Assembly (NCBI GenBank): GCA_046154185.1
Contig: JBJXGE010000079.1
Coordinates: 33,082-97,081 of the forward strand
From: JBJXGE01 sp046154185
Lineage (GTDB): Bacteria > Planctomycetota > UBA8108 > UBA1146 > JAJFFE01
Length of the DNA: 64,000 bases
Direction of reading: 5' to 3'
Part shown: piece after piece, positions 8,804 to 16,933 of the stretch
Layout: the number at the start of each line of letters is the position of its first letter
Position numbering within the stretch: position 1 is the stretch's first letter
Program-made: the position numbers and the translations under genes
The notes under the pieces: model-generated
What the model saw: only the letters and a program-made list of their open reading frames with translations
Databases searched by the model: none
What the model was told of the DNA's origin: nothing

Positions 8804-10615
8804 ATGCGTTTCTGCGGTCTTCCCAAACTGTCCGCCACCGCACTCGTCGTGGCAACCGTCGCCCTTGTTTCACCGCGAGATGTCTTCGCACAGATGTGTG
8901 CGTCGCCCAACCTCGAAGTCAGCACGAGTTGCCCCAGCGGCATACTCGTCGCGACCTTCACCGCGATCGAGGAATACTCGAGTGCGACGGTGCGCATATT
9001 CGAGTCCGGCTCGATGATTTTCATCACGGAATTGGACTACGGCCCGATCGGACTGGGCGAGCAGTTCTTCCTGGCTACGAGTCTTCCGAACGGCACTTAC
9101 CAAGTCGACGCGGAGGCGGGTTGCGTGGGCGGCGGTATCGTTGTGGAATCCCAGACGGTGACGATTTCCTGCTCGGCGCTGAGCCTCGCCACGACGATCG
9201 CCGAGCCCTACACGAGCGCGATCAGCGCCGCAACGATCGGGCTCTCGCAACTCGGAGCGCGCGCGGCGAGTGTTCTTCAAAATTGGTCCGGCCCGTCCTT
9301 CGACGTGAGTGACTTCGTGCTCTCGTCCGTTCAGGGATTCGTCACGATGACGGGCCCGCCCAACCTCGAGCTCTCAATGGAACTCGTCGTGGTCTCGGTG
9401 AGTTCAAGCTCAGCGACGCTCGATTGTGTCGTGACCTCGGTCTCTCCCGATTTTTTAGACCTGATCACGTCGCTCGGAGCGAGCGACCCAACCGGCGCGC
9501 CGATCGGATCGGTCACGATCACCGAAGGGAGCTTCCCTGGCTTACCACAGATCGCGATCGACATCCCCGATCCGTTTCCGCCCGGATCGATGTGGGTTCC
9601 GACGCTTCCGCTCGAACTCAACATCGTGATCGACACCGCCTTTATCGATCTCCCACCCGCACCATCGTTCGTGACGGTGACGAGCGACGTAACGGCGATC
9701 GACGGTTTGCTCGTTACGTTCATCGAGGACATCTACGTCGATGCGCCGCCCGTCCTCTATAACCCGGAGATCGACCTGCAGCTCAGTACGACCGCCGCGG
9801 GTGCGACGGCGACCTTCATTCAGACGATCACCGATCCGGCCGGCAGCCGCATCACGGTCGAGGCCGTAAGTGATTTCGATGCTGGTTCGTTCTTGCTTAC
9901 GCCCTATGGGGTCGGCGAGAGCATCGGAGACTGGCGCATCGACCTTATGTTTGTGCCGCAGGTGCTGACGGGACAGATCGTCGTTTCGAATGTGGGAGGC
10001 ACGCTGCTCGAGACCAATTTGATTGCCGACAGCATTCACCCAGTTGCGCTTTCGCTGCTTGGGTCGCTTGGGCTCCCAAACCCGATAGGAACCGCCGTCT
10101 ACGCGCTCGACTACGAGAATCTCGTCGGCGGCGGCGTGCGAGTGCATCTCCACGACCACTCGATTTTTCCGTTAGGCGCGACCGTGCCGGTCATACAAGA
10201 CTTGGCACTTGTCATCGAGCACCAGGTCGGGCTCACGCTTCCCGCCGCCGGAGGCAGCGTGACGATCGACTCCACGCTGATGAGCCAGTTCGGAGAGTTC
10301 GTCCTGCGAAACCAGACGATTCCAATCTCCGGCGGCGTGGGCGGTAGCTTTGAGCGCGGTGACTGCAACGGCGACAGCGCTTTCGATATTGGCGATGCGA
10401 TCTTCACGCTCTCCGCGCTCTTCTCCGGGGGCACACTTCCAACCTGCGCCGATGCCTGCGACTCGAACGACGACGGCTCGAACGATATTGGCGATGCGAT
10501 CTACTCGCTCACCGCGTTGTTCGCAGGAGGGCTGCTCCCGGGTCCGCCGGGCGCGTCATGCGGCTTGGATCCAACGGCGGATGCGCTCGGTTGCGTCGCA
10601 TCGCCGTGTCCGTAG
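8804..10615 (+). CDS. secreted protein with planctomycete dockerin-like C-terminal tail
   Basis: A 603-residue exported protein. The signal peptide runs about 1-30 (SATALVVATVALVSPRDVFAQ). The central 480 residues are rich in Ser, Thr, Val, Ile and Asp with no motif I recognise, probably beta-sheet. The C-terminus carries two EF-hand-like dockerin units: GDCNGDSAFDIGDAIFTLSA and CDSNDDGSNDIGDAIYSLTA, each ending in LFxGG, then a terminal LGCVASPCP. The same tail ends the proteins at 35469 and 57181, so it is probably a sorting or anchoring module. The start is fixed by GGAGGTGA six bases before ATG. It is convergent with the GAPDH gene ten bases away and has no visible terminator. Confidence 0.85.
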   Translation: MRFCGLPKLSATALVVATVALVSPRDVFAQMCASPNLEVSTSCPSGILVATFTAIEEYSSATVRIFESGSMIFITELDYGPIGLGEQFFLATSLPNGTYQVDAEAGCVGGGIVVESQTVTISCSALSLATTIAEPYTSAISAATIGLSQLGARAASVLQNWSGPSFDVSDFVLSSVQGFVTMTGPPNLELSMELVVVSVSSSSATLDCVVTSVSPDFLDLITSLGASDPTGAPIGSVTITEGSFPGLPQIAIDIPDPFPPGSMWVPTLPLELNIVIDTAFIDLPPAPSFVTVTSDVTAIDGLLVTFIEDIYVDAPPVLYNPEIDLQLSTTAAGATATFIQTITDPAGSRITVEAVSDFDAGSFLLTPYGVGESIGDWRIDLMFVPQVLTGQIVVSNVGGTLLETNLIADSIHPVALSLLGSLGLPNPIGTAVYALDYENLVGGGVRVHLHDHSIFPLGATVPVIQDLALVIEHQVGLTLPAAGGSVTIDSTLMSQFGEFVLRNQTIPISGGVGGSFERGDCNGDSAFDIGDAIFTLSALFSGGTLPTCADACDSNDDGSNDIGDAIYSLTALFAGGLLPGPPGASCGLDPTADALGCVASPCP

Positions 10616-10625
10616 GAGATCGGAC

Positions 10626-11624
10626 TCACGCGCCACGCATCATCAGCGGCAGCAAATCGACGACGCGGCTCGAGTAGCCCCACTCGTTGTCGTACCACGC
10701 GAATACTTTGATGGTGTTCTGCGCGATGACTTGCGTGAGCGGTGCGTCGAAGATGCACGAGTGCGGGTTGCCGATGATGTCGCTCGATACGACGGCATCC
10801 GTCGAGTAGGCGATGATGCCGCGGTGTTTGCCATCGGCGGCGGCGCGCATCGCGTCGTTGACTTGCTCGATCGTCACGGTGCAGGCTAACTCAGCGACCA
10901 AGTCGACGATCGATCCGTCCGGCACCGGCACGCGCATCGCCATGCCATCGAGTTTGCCTTTGAGCCGGGGCAAAACTTTGCCGACTGCGCGCGCGGCGCC
11001 GGTCGAAGTCGGAATGATGTTCTCCCCCGCGGCGCGCGAGCGCCGCAAGTCGGAGTGCGCCCAGTCGGCGAGTCGCTGATCGTTAGTATAGGCGTGCACA
11101 GTGGTCATGATCCCCTTCACGATGCCGAACCGTTCGTCGAGCACGCGCGCGAGCGGCGCCAGGCAGTTCGTCGTGCAGGACGCGTTCGATACCAAGCGAT
11201 GCTCGGGTTTGAGCGTTTCTTCGTTCGCGCCGATCACGACCATTGCGTCGATGTCGTCCTTGGCCGGCACGGTGAGCAGCACTTTCTGCGCCCCCGCGAC
11301 GAGGTGACCTTCGAGTTCGGCGCGGCTGCGAAAGCGTCCGGTCGCCTCGATGACGATGTCGACGTGTTCCGCTCGCCATGGCAATTCGCTTGGCACCCGA
11401 CCCTTGACGAGTCGCGAATTTTGCGTGCCGGCGGACAACCGCCCGTCTTTCAACTCAACGACGCCGTCGAAATCGCCCATGACGGAATCGTGCTTCAGCA
11501 AATAAACCAGCGGCGAGTCCGGCGCGACGTCATTGATGGCGACGACCTCGATGTCGGTGCGGCGCGCGAGCAGTCGAAACACATTCCGGCCGATGCGACC
11601 AAAACCGTTGATGGCGACTCTCAT
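10626..11624 (-). CDS. gap: glyceraldehyde-3-phosphate dehydrogenase, type I
   Basis: A 332-residue canonical GAPDH, converting glyceraldehyde-3-phosphate, Pi and NAD to 1,3-bisphosphoglycerate in glycolysis or the reverse in gluconeogenesis. The NAD fold begins VAINGFGRIGRNVFR. The catalytic motif SNASCTTNCLAP places the nucleophile at Cys150, with HAYTN supplying the His. Phosphate-binding STGAARAVG and MRVPVPDGS, and the C-terminal WYDNEWGYS, are all intact. Its ATG overlaps the stop of the upstream GAPDH-like gene by four bases (ATGA type), so the two are translationally coupled. Confidence 0.96.
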   Translation of the reverse strand: MRVAINGFGRIGRNVFRLLARRTDIEVVAINDVAPDSPLVYLLKHDSVMGDFDGVVELKDGRLSAGTQNSRLVKGRVPSELPWRAEHVDIVIEATGRFRSRAELEGHLVAGAQKVLLTVPAKDDIDAMVVIGANEETLKPEHRLVSNASCTTNCLAPLARVLDERFGIVKGIMTTVHAYTNDQRLADWAHSDLRRSRAAGENIIPTSTGAARAVGKVLPRLKGKLDGMAMRVPVPDGSIVDLVAELACTVTIEQVNDAMRAAADGKHRGIIAYSTDAVVSSDIIGNPHSCIFDAPLTQVIAQNTIKVFAWYDNEWGYSSRVVDLLPLMMRGA

Positions 11625-12658
11625 GACGTCCTCGGTTTCTGGCGCTGCGACTCGTTGATCGCACCGATCAAGTCGACGACACGGTGCGCAAGCCCGCCGC
11701 CTTGGTCGTACCAGCCCAGCGTCTTCATCATGTTGTCGCCGCCCTTCATGGTCGCGAGGCTGTCAAACACACACGAGGCCGTACTGCCCTGCGCGTCGCT
11801 CGACACGACCGGCTGATCCGTGAACGCGAGCACATCTCGGTATGTGCTTGCGGCGGCGCTGCGAAAAATCTCATTGACTTGGTTGAGTTCGACTTTGCCA
11901 CGGTGGAATGTCACCAGGTCGACACACGAGACATCGGGAACCGGCACATTGAGATTCGCGCCGCCGAAACGGCCCTGCAGATGCGGAAACAAGTGTTCGA
12001 TCAGTTTTGGCGTCCAAGTCTTAACGGGAACGATATTCTCCATCGCCGCGCGCGACAGCCGCAGGTCCAGACTATTCGGCACATCGATCAAGCTTTGCTC
12101 ATTCGTATAGGCGTGGACCGATGTGAAGAACGCGCGCTCGACTGGGAACGCGTCGTCGAGAATCTTTAGCATGACCGCGGTGCAGTTGCCGGTCGACGTG
12201 CCGCAGCTCAGCAGCCGATGCTCCGGCGCGAGCGGCCCGCGCGTCACACCGCGAATGTAGACGCCGTCGATGTCGCCGAGTCCATCGCGCGGCGCGTTGG
12301 TCAAGATCACGCGATCGGCGCCGGCTTCCAGGTGTTTGCGAATCTCGTCACGACTTCGGTATCGACCCGTCGCTTCGACGACGACATCGGCGCCGTGCTG
12401 ATACCACGGAATCTCACCCGGCGACTTGAACTGCGTGACGGGGATGCGGCGCGCGCGCGCATACAGCGCACCGTCGACGATGCGCACTGGATCCGGGAGT
12501 TGCCCGTGCAGTGTATCGAAGCGCAAGAGGTATTCGATCGCCGTGGGATCGGCAATATCGTTGATCGCGACAATCTCGATGTCCTCGCGCGTATAGAGGG
12601 CACGAAAGATATTGCGTCCCATGCGGCCAAAGCCGTTGATCCCAACGCGCAGCGACAT
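11621..12658 (-). CDS. GAPDH-like paralogue with catalytic Cys replaced by Ser
   Basis: A 345-residue homologue of GAPDH with an intact NAD-binding start (LRVGINGFGRMGRNIFR, AINDI) and the catalytic-domain His (HAYTN). The nucleophile motif reads SCGTSTGNC where the family has SNASCTTNC, so the Cys position is Ser155 (codon at 12194-12196). Other active-site positions are also lost: the STG phosphate site reads VKTW, the Arg of MRVPVPDG reads NVPVPD, and WYDNEWGYS reads WYDQGGGLA. Normal GAPDH chemistry is therefore unlikely. It lies just upstream of, and overlaps, the canonical gap gene. ATG 12658 has GAGGAA at good spacing; a longer frame to 12718 lacks support. It may be a structural or regulatory subunit, or an NAD enzyme with another substrate. 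Confidence 0.88.
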   Translation of the reverse strand: MSLRVGINGFGRMGRNIFRALYTREDIEIVAINDIADPTAIEYLLRFDTLHGQLPDPVRIVDGALYARARRIPVTQFKSPGEIPWYQHGADVVVEATGRYRSRDEIRKHLEAGADRVILTNAPRDGLGDIDGVYIRGVTRGPLAPEHRLLSCGTSTGNCTAVMLKILDDAFPVERAFFTSVHAYTNEQSLIDVPNSLDLRLSRAAMENIVPVKTWTPKLIEHLFPHLQGRFGGANLNVPVPDVSCVDLVTFHRGKVELNQVNEIFRSAAASTYRDVLAFTDQPVVSSDAQGSTASCVFDSLATMKGGDNMMKTLGWYDQGGGLAHRVVDLIGAINESQRQKPRTS

Positions 12659-12714
12659 GTCGTTCCTCGTCTTCGTATGCTCGCCAGATCTCGAGTCGTA
12701 GGCGGCGGCACGAC

Positions 12715-14208
12715 TCACTTTGGCGTTGGCTCTGTTTGCGGGGGTGTACTCGCCAAGCTGAGGTCGGACGCTGTCGCCCGGAGCGGATCATACACTAGCG
12801 AGAAATGGAGTTCATCGGCGGGCCGCGGCGTCTTGACGCGGTAGTGCAGTTCCCTGCTGGCTGGGCTGCGCGGATGCACGAAAGTACACAACAGTCGTTG
12901 CTCACTAGCGACATCGAATCCGACGTACTGTCGTCGCATTACCACTAGCCCCGCAGCCAATCCGGTTCGCTCGGGCGCGAGTCGCGTGAGTTCTTGCGCG
13001 ATCTGACTTTCAAATTTCGCGACATCTTCCGTGGTGGGAGTCCAAGTCGCACGCGTGCGCCATTCGTCGAAGCTTCCGCTCTTGAGTTCGTCCGGCTCGA
13101 GGCGGCGAAAAATCACACCGGTGTAATTCTGCCCCAAGGCATACGTGAAGGCGTTTTCGACCAACGTTACCGGCACGACGTCCAACTCGATTTGGAGTTG
13201 GGCGACCAAGTCGTCGTACTCGCGATCGCTCAGCGGTTTCCTATTGGGAGTCAGCGCGAGATCTGTCGGTACGAATTGCTCCGTCGCCAATCCTGGGCTG
13301 AGTTCTTTGAGCACCTGTTTTGTTTCACTGACACCGCGCGCCGCGGAATGTTCCGCGAAACTCCCGACGATGTGGAGCGCGCGCCGGAAGGGCACGTAGC
13401 GGGGATCGGCGATGTTGGTCACTACCCGTTGCTGCAGCGCGCGGAGCGGCGCAAAAACGGATTCCCCCAGCCACTTCTTCCAGCGCTCCGGGTCGAAGCG
13501 TCCAGCGGCGTCGATGAAGTCCTCACCGCCGACCGCCCGTTTGGCGGCGTCGTCGAGCCCGCGGTTGGTTTCGTCGAGGATTTGCTGTTCGGCGGCGACG
13601 AGACTTCGAAGCTCTGCGAGCGCTTGGTTTGCTTCCTCGGCGGTCAAGAGGCGGAAGCGCAACTGCGAGTGATAGTCGGTCCAAGGATTGAGCGCCGGTT
13701 CGAAGGTCGCGGGATCCTTTTCTATTAGCGAACGCACCTCAGGCGTTTGCTTCGCCAAGTGGATGACGGTTCGAAAGTAGAACGCGTCGCGGATGCGCGG
13801 GAGCTTCCCAATCTGGAACTCCGCGTGGATTTCGTGGTCGTCGTTGACCGTGGCCTCAAATTTGTCGATCTCCATCGATCGCCATGTGAGCAAAAAGTCG
13901 ACCTTGGTGCCGGCGGGCGCGCGCAACGCGTGGGCCGCAACCTTGACGAAAATCCTGTCATCGCGGCGCAAACTCTCGACGCCGCGCATCACAACGATGG
14001 TTGTCAACGCCTCGACCTGGATCGGCGGCGGCGGATGCTCTTGTGCGAAAGTCATCGATGCGCGCATGCTCTGGCTGAGCGCGAAGAATAAGGAGAAAAG
14101 TGCGAGCGGCGCAGCGGCCAAGGGGTGTCGATCCGCCCGCTGTGAAGGCTGAGCAACGGTAAGAGGAGCCTCGAGATCGGGAGCCATGGACTGGCAGAAG
14201 TTGCGCAT
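12715..14208 (-). CDS. hypothetical exported protein
   Basis: A 497-residue protein I do not recognise. The N-terminus has a polar lead of about 30 residues, then a hydrophobic core (LAAAPLALFSLFFALSQS), so it is exported or membrane-anchored. A Pro-rich stretch follows (EHPPPPIQ), then an alpha/beta body that repeatedly treats RSMEIDKFEA- and TWTPTTEDVAKFE-like segments. No cysteine cluster or enzyme motif is visible. The start is well supported by AAAGGAG before ATG 14208. It lies 56 bases upstream of the GAPDH-like gene on the same strand, so it may share its transcript. Confidence 0.75.
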   Translation of the reverse strand: MRNFCQSMAPDLEAPLTVAQPSQRADRHPLAAAPLALFSLFFALSQSMRASMTFAQEHPPPPIQVEALTTIVVMRGVESLRRDDRIFVKVAAHALRAPAGTKVDFLLTWRSMEIDKFEATVNDDHEIHAEFQIGKLPRIRDAFYFRTVIHLAKQTPEVRSLIEKDPATFEPALNPWTDYHSQLRFRLLTAEEANQALAELRSLVAAEQQILDETNRGLDDAAKRAVGGEDFIDAAGRFDPERWKKWLGESVFAPLRALQQRVVTNIADPRYVPFRRALHIVGSFAEHSAARGVSETKQVLKELSPGLATEQFVPTDLALTPNRKPLSDREYDDLVAQLQIELDVVPVTLVENAFTYALGQNYTGVIFRRLEPDELKSGSFDEWRTRATWTPTTEDVAKFESQIAQELTRLAPERTGLAAGLVVMRRQYVGFDVASEQRLLCTFVHPRSPASRELHYRVKTPRPADELHFSLVYDPLRATASDLSLASTPPQTEPTPK

Positions 14209-14423
14209 GTTGTTTCGCTCCTTTGCGCCGTACCGAACCGACAGCCCAGCGACGGGGCAAGCAATCGGACAAGAAGCTGGTAGGACGTTGACCGACGCGA
14301 ACCGATCCCGCCGATTTGGGCCGAGGCCGGGATCATACCTCGGCCGCGCGGCGATGGCAGGTCTCGATCTCCCGCCCGCACGGCGGCGCGGCAGTGTGGA
14401 ATCTGCGTTGCACGGAGTTTGGC

Positions 14424-15707
14424 ATGACCGACGACGAGGATGACGCGCGTGAAGTAACAGCGACCGGCGACGCGCTCGGTGCAGCAGCGTCCGTCGATGT
14501 CGTCGTGATTGGCGCGGGCGCCGCTGGGCTCATGGCCGCGCTCTCGAGCGGGCGGACGGGTGGGCGCACCGTGCTCGTCGAAGGCGCGCGGCAATGTGGT
14601 CTCAAGATCCTCGTGTCTGGCGGAGGTCGCTGCAACGTGCTGCCGGTCGAATGCGATGAGCACGACTTTCACACGCAGGGGTCCCGCCATGTACTGCGGA
14701 GATGGTTGCGCACGTGGCCGCTCGCCGCCGTGCGGGATTTTTTTGCGCAAGATTTGGGCGTCGCGCTCGTCGAAGAAGTCGGCACGGGTAAGTTGTTTCC
14801 CGCGACGCAGGATGCGCACACCGTGCGCGACGCGCTCGTCGAAGCATGCCGGCGTGCGCGCGTCGAGATCCGCAACGATTGGCGGGTCACGGCCGTCGAG
14901 CGCGTCGACGGCGGCTACCGAGTGGTTTCCGCGTCGACGGGCGCGACGTTGCATGCTGCTTGCGTCGTGCTGGCTACCGGTGGACTCTCGCTGCCCCGCA
15001 CCGGCTCCGACGGCGTTGGCTACACCTTCGCCAAAGCGCTTGGCCACGGTCTCACCACGACGTATCCCGCGCTCGTTCCGCTTGCAACCGATGACGCCGA
15101 CTGGAAGGAACTCGCGGGAATCACGCTGCCCGTCCGCTGGCGAGCGCGCGTTGCGGGCGAAATACGGGAATCGCGAGTGCGCGAACTCTTGGTGACGCAT
15201 CGCGGATTTAGCGGGCCCGCAATCTTGGATGCGAGTCATTGGCAAGTGCGCGACGGCGCGCGCATCGAGGTTTCCTGGGGCGATATTGCGGCCGAGGAGT
15301 GGTTGACGCGATTGGCGAAAAACGGTCGCGCAACCGTCGTCAGCCTGCTGGCGGAGTCCTTGCCGCGCCGACTCGCGCGCCTTATTGCGCTGCGGGCTGG
15401 GATTGCTGAGACGCAGGTGCTGTCCGGACTCACCCGTGATGACCGCCAGCGACTGCTCGCGAAGCTGACGCATTTTGAACTGCCGATTGCGCGCGATCTC
15501 GGCTATCGAGTTGCCGAGGTCACCGGCGGCGGCGTACCGATCGCCGAAGTCGAGCCGTCGACACTCGCGAGTCGCGCGTCGCGTGGACTCTATCTCTGCG
15601 GCGAAATCCTCGACGTAACGGGCCGCCTCGGCGGCTACAACTTTCTTTGGGCGTGGATCAGCGGCCGCCTCGCCGGCGAGTCCGCGGCGCACGCGAGCCG
15701 AAAATAA
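14424..15707 (+). CDS. HI0933/BaiN-type NAD(P)/FAD-dependent oxidoreductase
   Basis: A 427-residue flavoprotein of the HI0933-like family. The N-terminal Rossmann motif is VVVIGAGAAGLMAALSSGRTG, followed by the family signature GLKILVSGGGRCNV. A second FAD contact is VVLATGGLSLPRTGSDG. The C-terminus GRLGGYNFLWAWISGRLAG closes the FAD site. Family members act on diverse substrates (for example 3-dehydro-bile-acid reduction by BaiN) and most are uncharacterised, so the substrate is unknown. ATG 14424 has CGGAG seven bases upstream; the open frame extends to 14316 without a ribosome site. It diverges from the gene at 14208. Confidence 0.9.
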   Translation: MTDDEDDAREVTATGDALGAAASVDVVVIGAGAAGLMAALSSGRTGGRTVLVEGARQCGLKILVSGGGRCNVLPVECDEHDFHTQGSRHVLRRWLRTWPLAAVRDFFAQDLGVALVEEVGTGKLFPATQDAHTVRDALVEACRRARVEIRNDWRVTAVERVDGGYRVVSASTGATLHAACVVLATGGLSLPRTGSDGVGYTFAKALGHGLTTTYPALVPLATDDADWKELAGITLPVRWRARVAGEIRESRVRELLVTHRGFSGPAILDASHWQVRDGARIEVSWGDIAAEEWLTRLAKNGRATVVSLLAESLPRRLARLIALRAGIAETQVLSGLTRDDRQRLLAKLTHFELPIARDLGYRVAEVTGGGVPIAEVEPSTLASRASRGLYLCGEILDVTGRLGGYNFLWAWISGRLAGESAAHASRK

Positions 15708-15710
15708 CTT

Positions 15711-15889
15711 AGGGTCCGCGCAAAATGAACTTCGCATTTTGAGGCAGATCTCTAACATATCTCCGCTCGCGTCTCAATCGCGCAATCCTCAACGTAGCCA
15801 GGCTACGCCTGCGGTTTCGCTCAATCGCCGCGAACGGACCTACGTCATATCTCAACCTCCAAATGTAAAGTTAATTTTGCGCGGACCCT
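15711..15889. mobile_element. MITE-like element, 179 bp with 22-bp terminal inverted repeats
   Basis: The ends are AGGGTCCGCGCAAAATGAAC plus TT (15711-15732) and its inverted copy (15868-15889), with one mismatch in 22. The interior holds an imperfect palindrome centred on GTAGCC-A-GGCTAC. There is no coding capacity. It fills the space between the stop codons of convergent genes (15707 and 15902). No target-site duplication is obvious. The interior resembles the element at 63849-63985. Confidence 0.75.
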
Positions 15890-15901
15890 TAGCGATCGAA
15901 C

Positions 15902-16876
15902 CTACCCGCGCGTCACTCGATACGCGTGATCGCCCTGACCGACGAGTTTGCCGATCTCCGCCCGGCGGCGCAGCGAGTGCGCGACGCATGTGCCGAGGCG
16001 CACGATGGTCTCGCATTGTTCGGCGGTGCGCGCGAGGAGATCGTCGGTCGGTTGCCAAAAACCTGGCTCACCGAAAACGATGACCGTTGAACCGCCGTAT
16101 TTGAAATAGCCCTTCTCTTCGCCGCGTTCGAAATTGTCGTCGGTGCTTTTCGTTTGAACAATCTTGCCGACGCCCATCGCGCCGATCTCCACGTAGGCGA
16201 GCCGCCCAAAATTTTGGGTCGTGAGATAGCTCACGCGACGGTGGTTGCGCGCAAACACGCTGCCGCGTGCGCGCAGGGCGAACGGATTCACCGAGTCGAG
16301 TCCGCCTTTGAGATCGGCGCTACCGATGTGCCGTCCGGAGTCCGGATAGTGGAAGCGATGGTAGTCGTACGGATTGAGTCGTGCGATCAGCGCCGGTCCA
16401 CCGAGAAACGGCTCCGCTTGCTCCTCGTCGCCGAGAATCGCCTTCGGCGTGAGCTGGTAGCCTTTCACCGGAAACGTGATGTCGTGGGTCACGCGACTAA
16501 ATGCCAAGTATCGCCCTTCGGCAAACGCCGGGAATTCCCACTGTGCGTTTGCGAACGACCGCGCACCAGCGCGAAACCGCCGCGTGAAAAACTCGTTGAA
16601 AGAGTTGTAATCGGTCGCTTCAAACTCCTCCATCGCGATACTGCCGGCTTGCACGAAAGTCTTCACGTGATCGAGGCTCAGCGGCGATGAAAAATACAGT
16701 CCGCCGATTTTGTTGACGAGGCGGCTCCGCAGGACGAGGCGCGCGACTCCACCGAGGAAGGATCCATACAAAAATCGCAGGCCGGCTCCGCAGCAAGTCG
16801 TTTCGTCTTGCATCACGCCGCGTTCGCGATGGAAGCAACGGACGGCGTGCGGATCGTTCGGCTGGTTCACTGACAT
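15902..16876 (-). CDS. psd: phosphatidylserine decarboxylase
   Basis: A 324-residue proenzyme that should cleave itself at GGST (Ser263) to form a pyruvoyl cofactor and then convert phosphatidylserine to phosphatidylethanolamine at the membrane. GYFKYGGSTVIVF is the cleavage site in the form used by longer, eukaryote- and Clostridium-like PSDs. NPYDYHRFHYPDSGRHIG holds the catalytic His. The catalytic Asp, usually in a PADG or SPxDG motif, appears as Glu120 in FAEGRYLAF, a conservative but uncommon change. The N-terminus has an unusual Cys pair (TTCCGAG). No phosphatidylserine synthase gene is nearby. Its 3' end abuts the MITE-like element. Confidence 0.92.
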   Translation of the reverse strand: MSVNQPNDPHAVRCFHRERGVMQDETTCCGAGLRFLYGSFLGGVARLVLRSRLVNKIGGLYFSSPLSLDHVKTFVQAGSIAMEEFEATDYNSFNEFFTRRFRAGARSFANAQWEFPAFAEGRYLAFSRVTHDITFPVKGYQLTPKAILGDEEQAEPFLGGPALIARLNPYDYHRFHYPDSGRHIGSADLKGGLDSVNPFALRARGSVFARNHRRVSYLTTQNFGRLAYVEIGAMGVGKIVQTKSTDDNFERGEEKGYFKYGGSTVIVFGEPGFWQPTDDLLARTAEQCETIVRLGTCVAHSLRRRAEIGKLVGQGDHAYRVTRG

Positions 16877-16933
16877 GCAACTTCCCCCGATGGACGCTCA
16901 GGTTTTCCGACGAGTCACGCCTACGAGGCTCGG

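Noticed and set aside
14052..15758. 568-residue minus-strand frame
   Set aside because: It lies antisense to the HI0933-type flavoprotein and has no domain. GC-rich codon use keeps the frame open.
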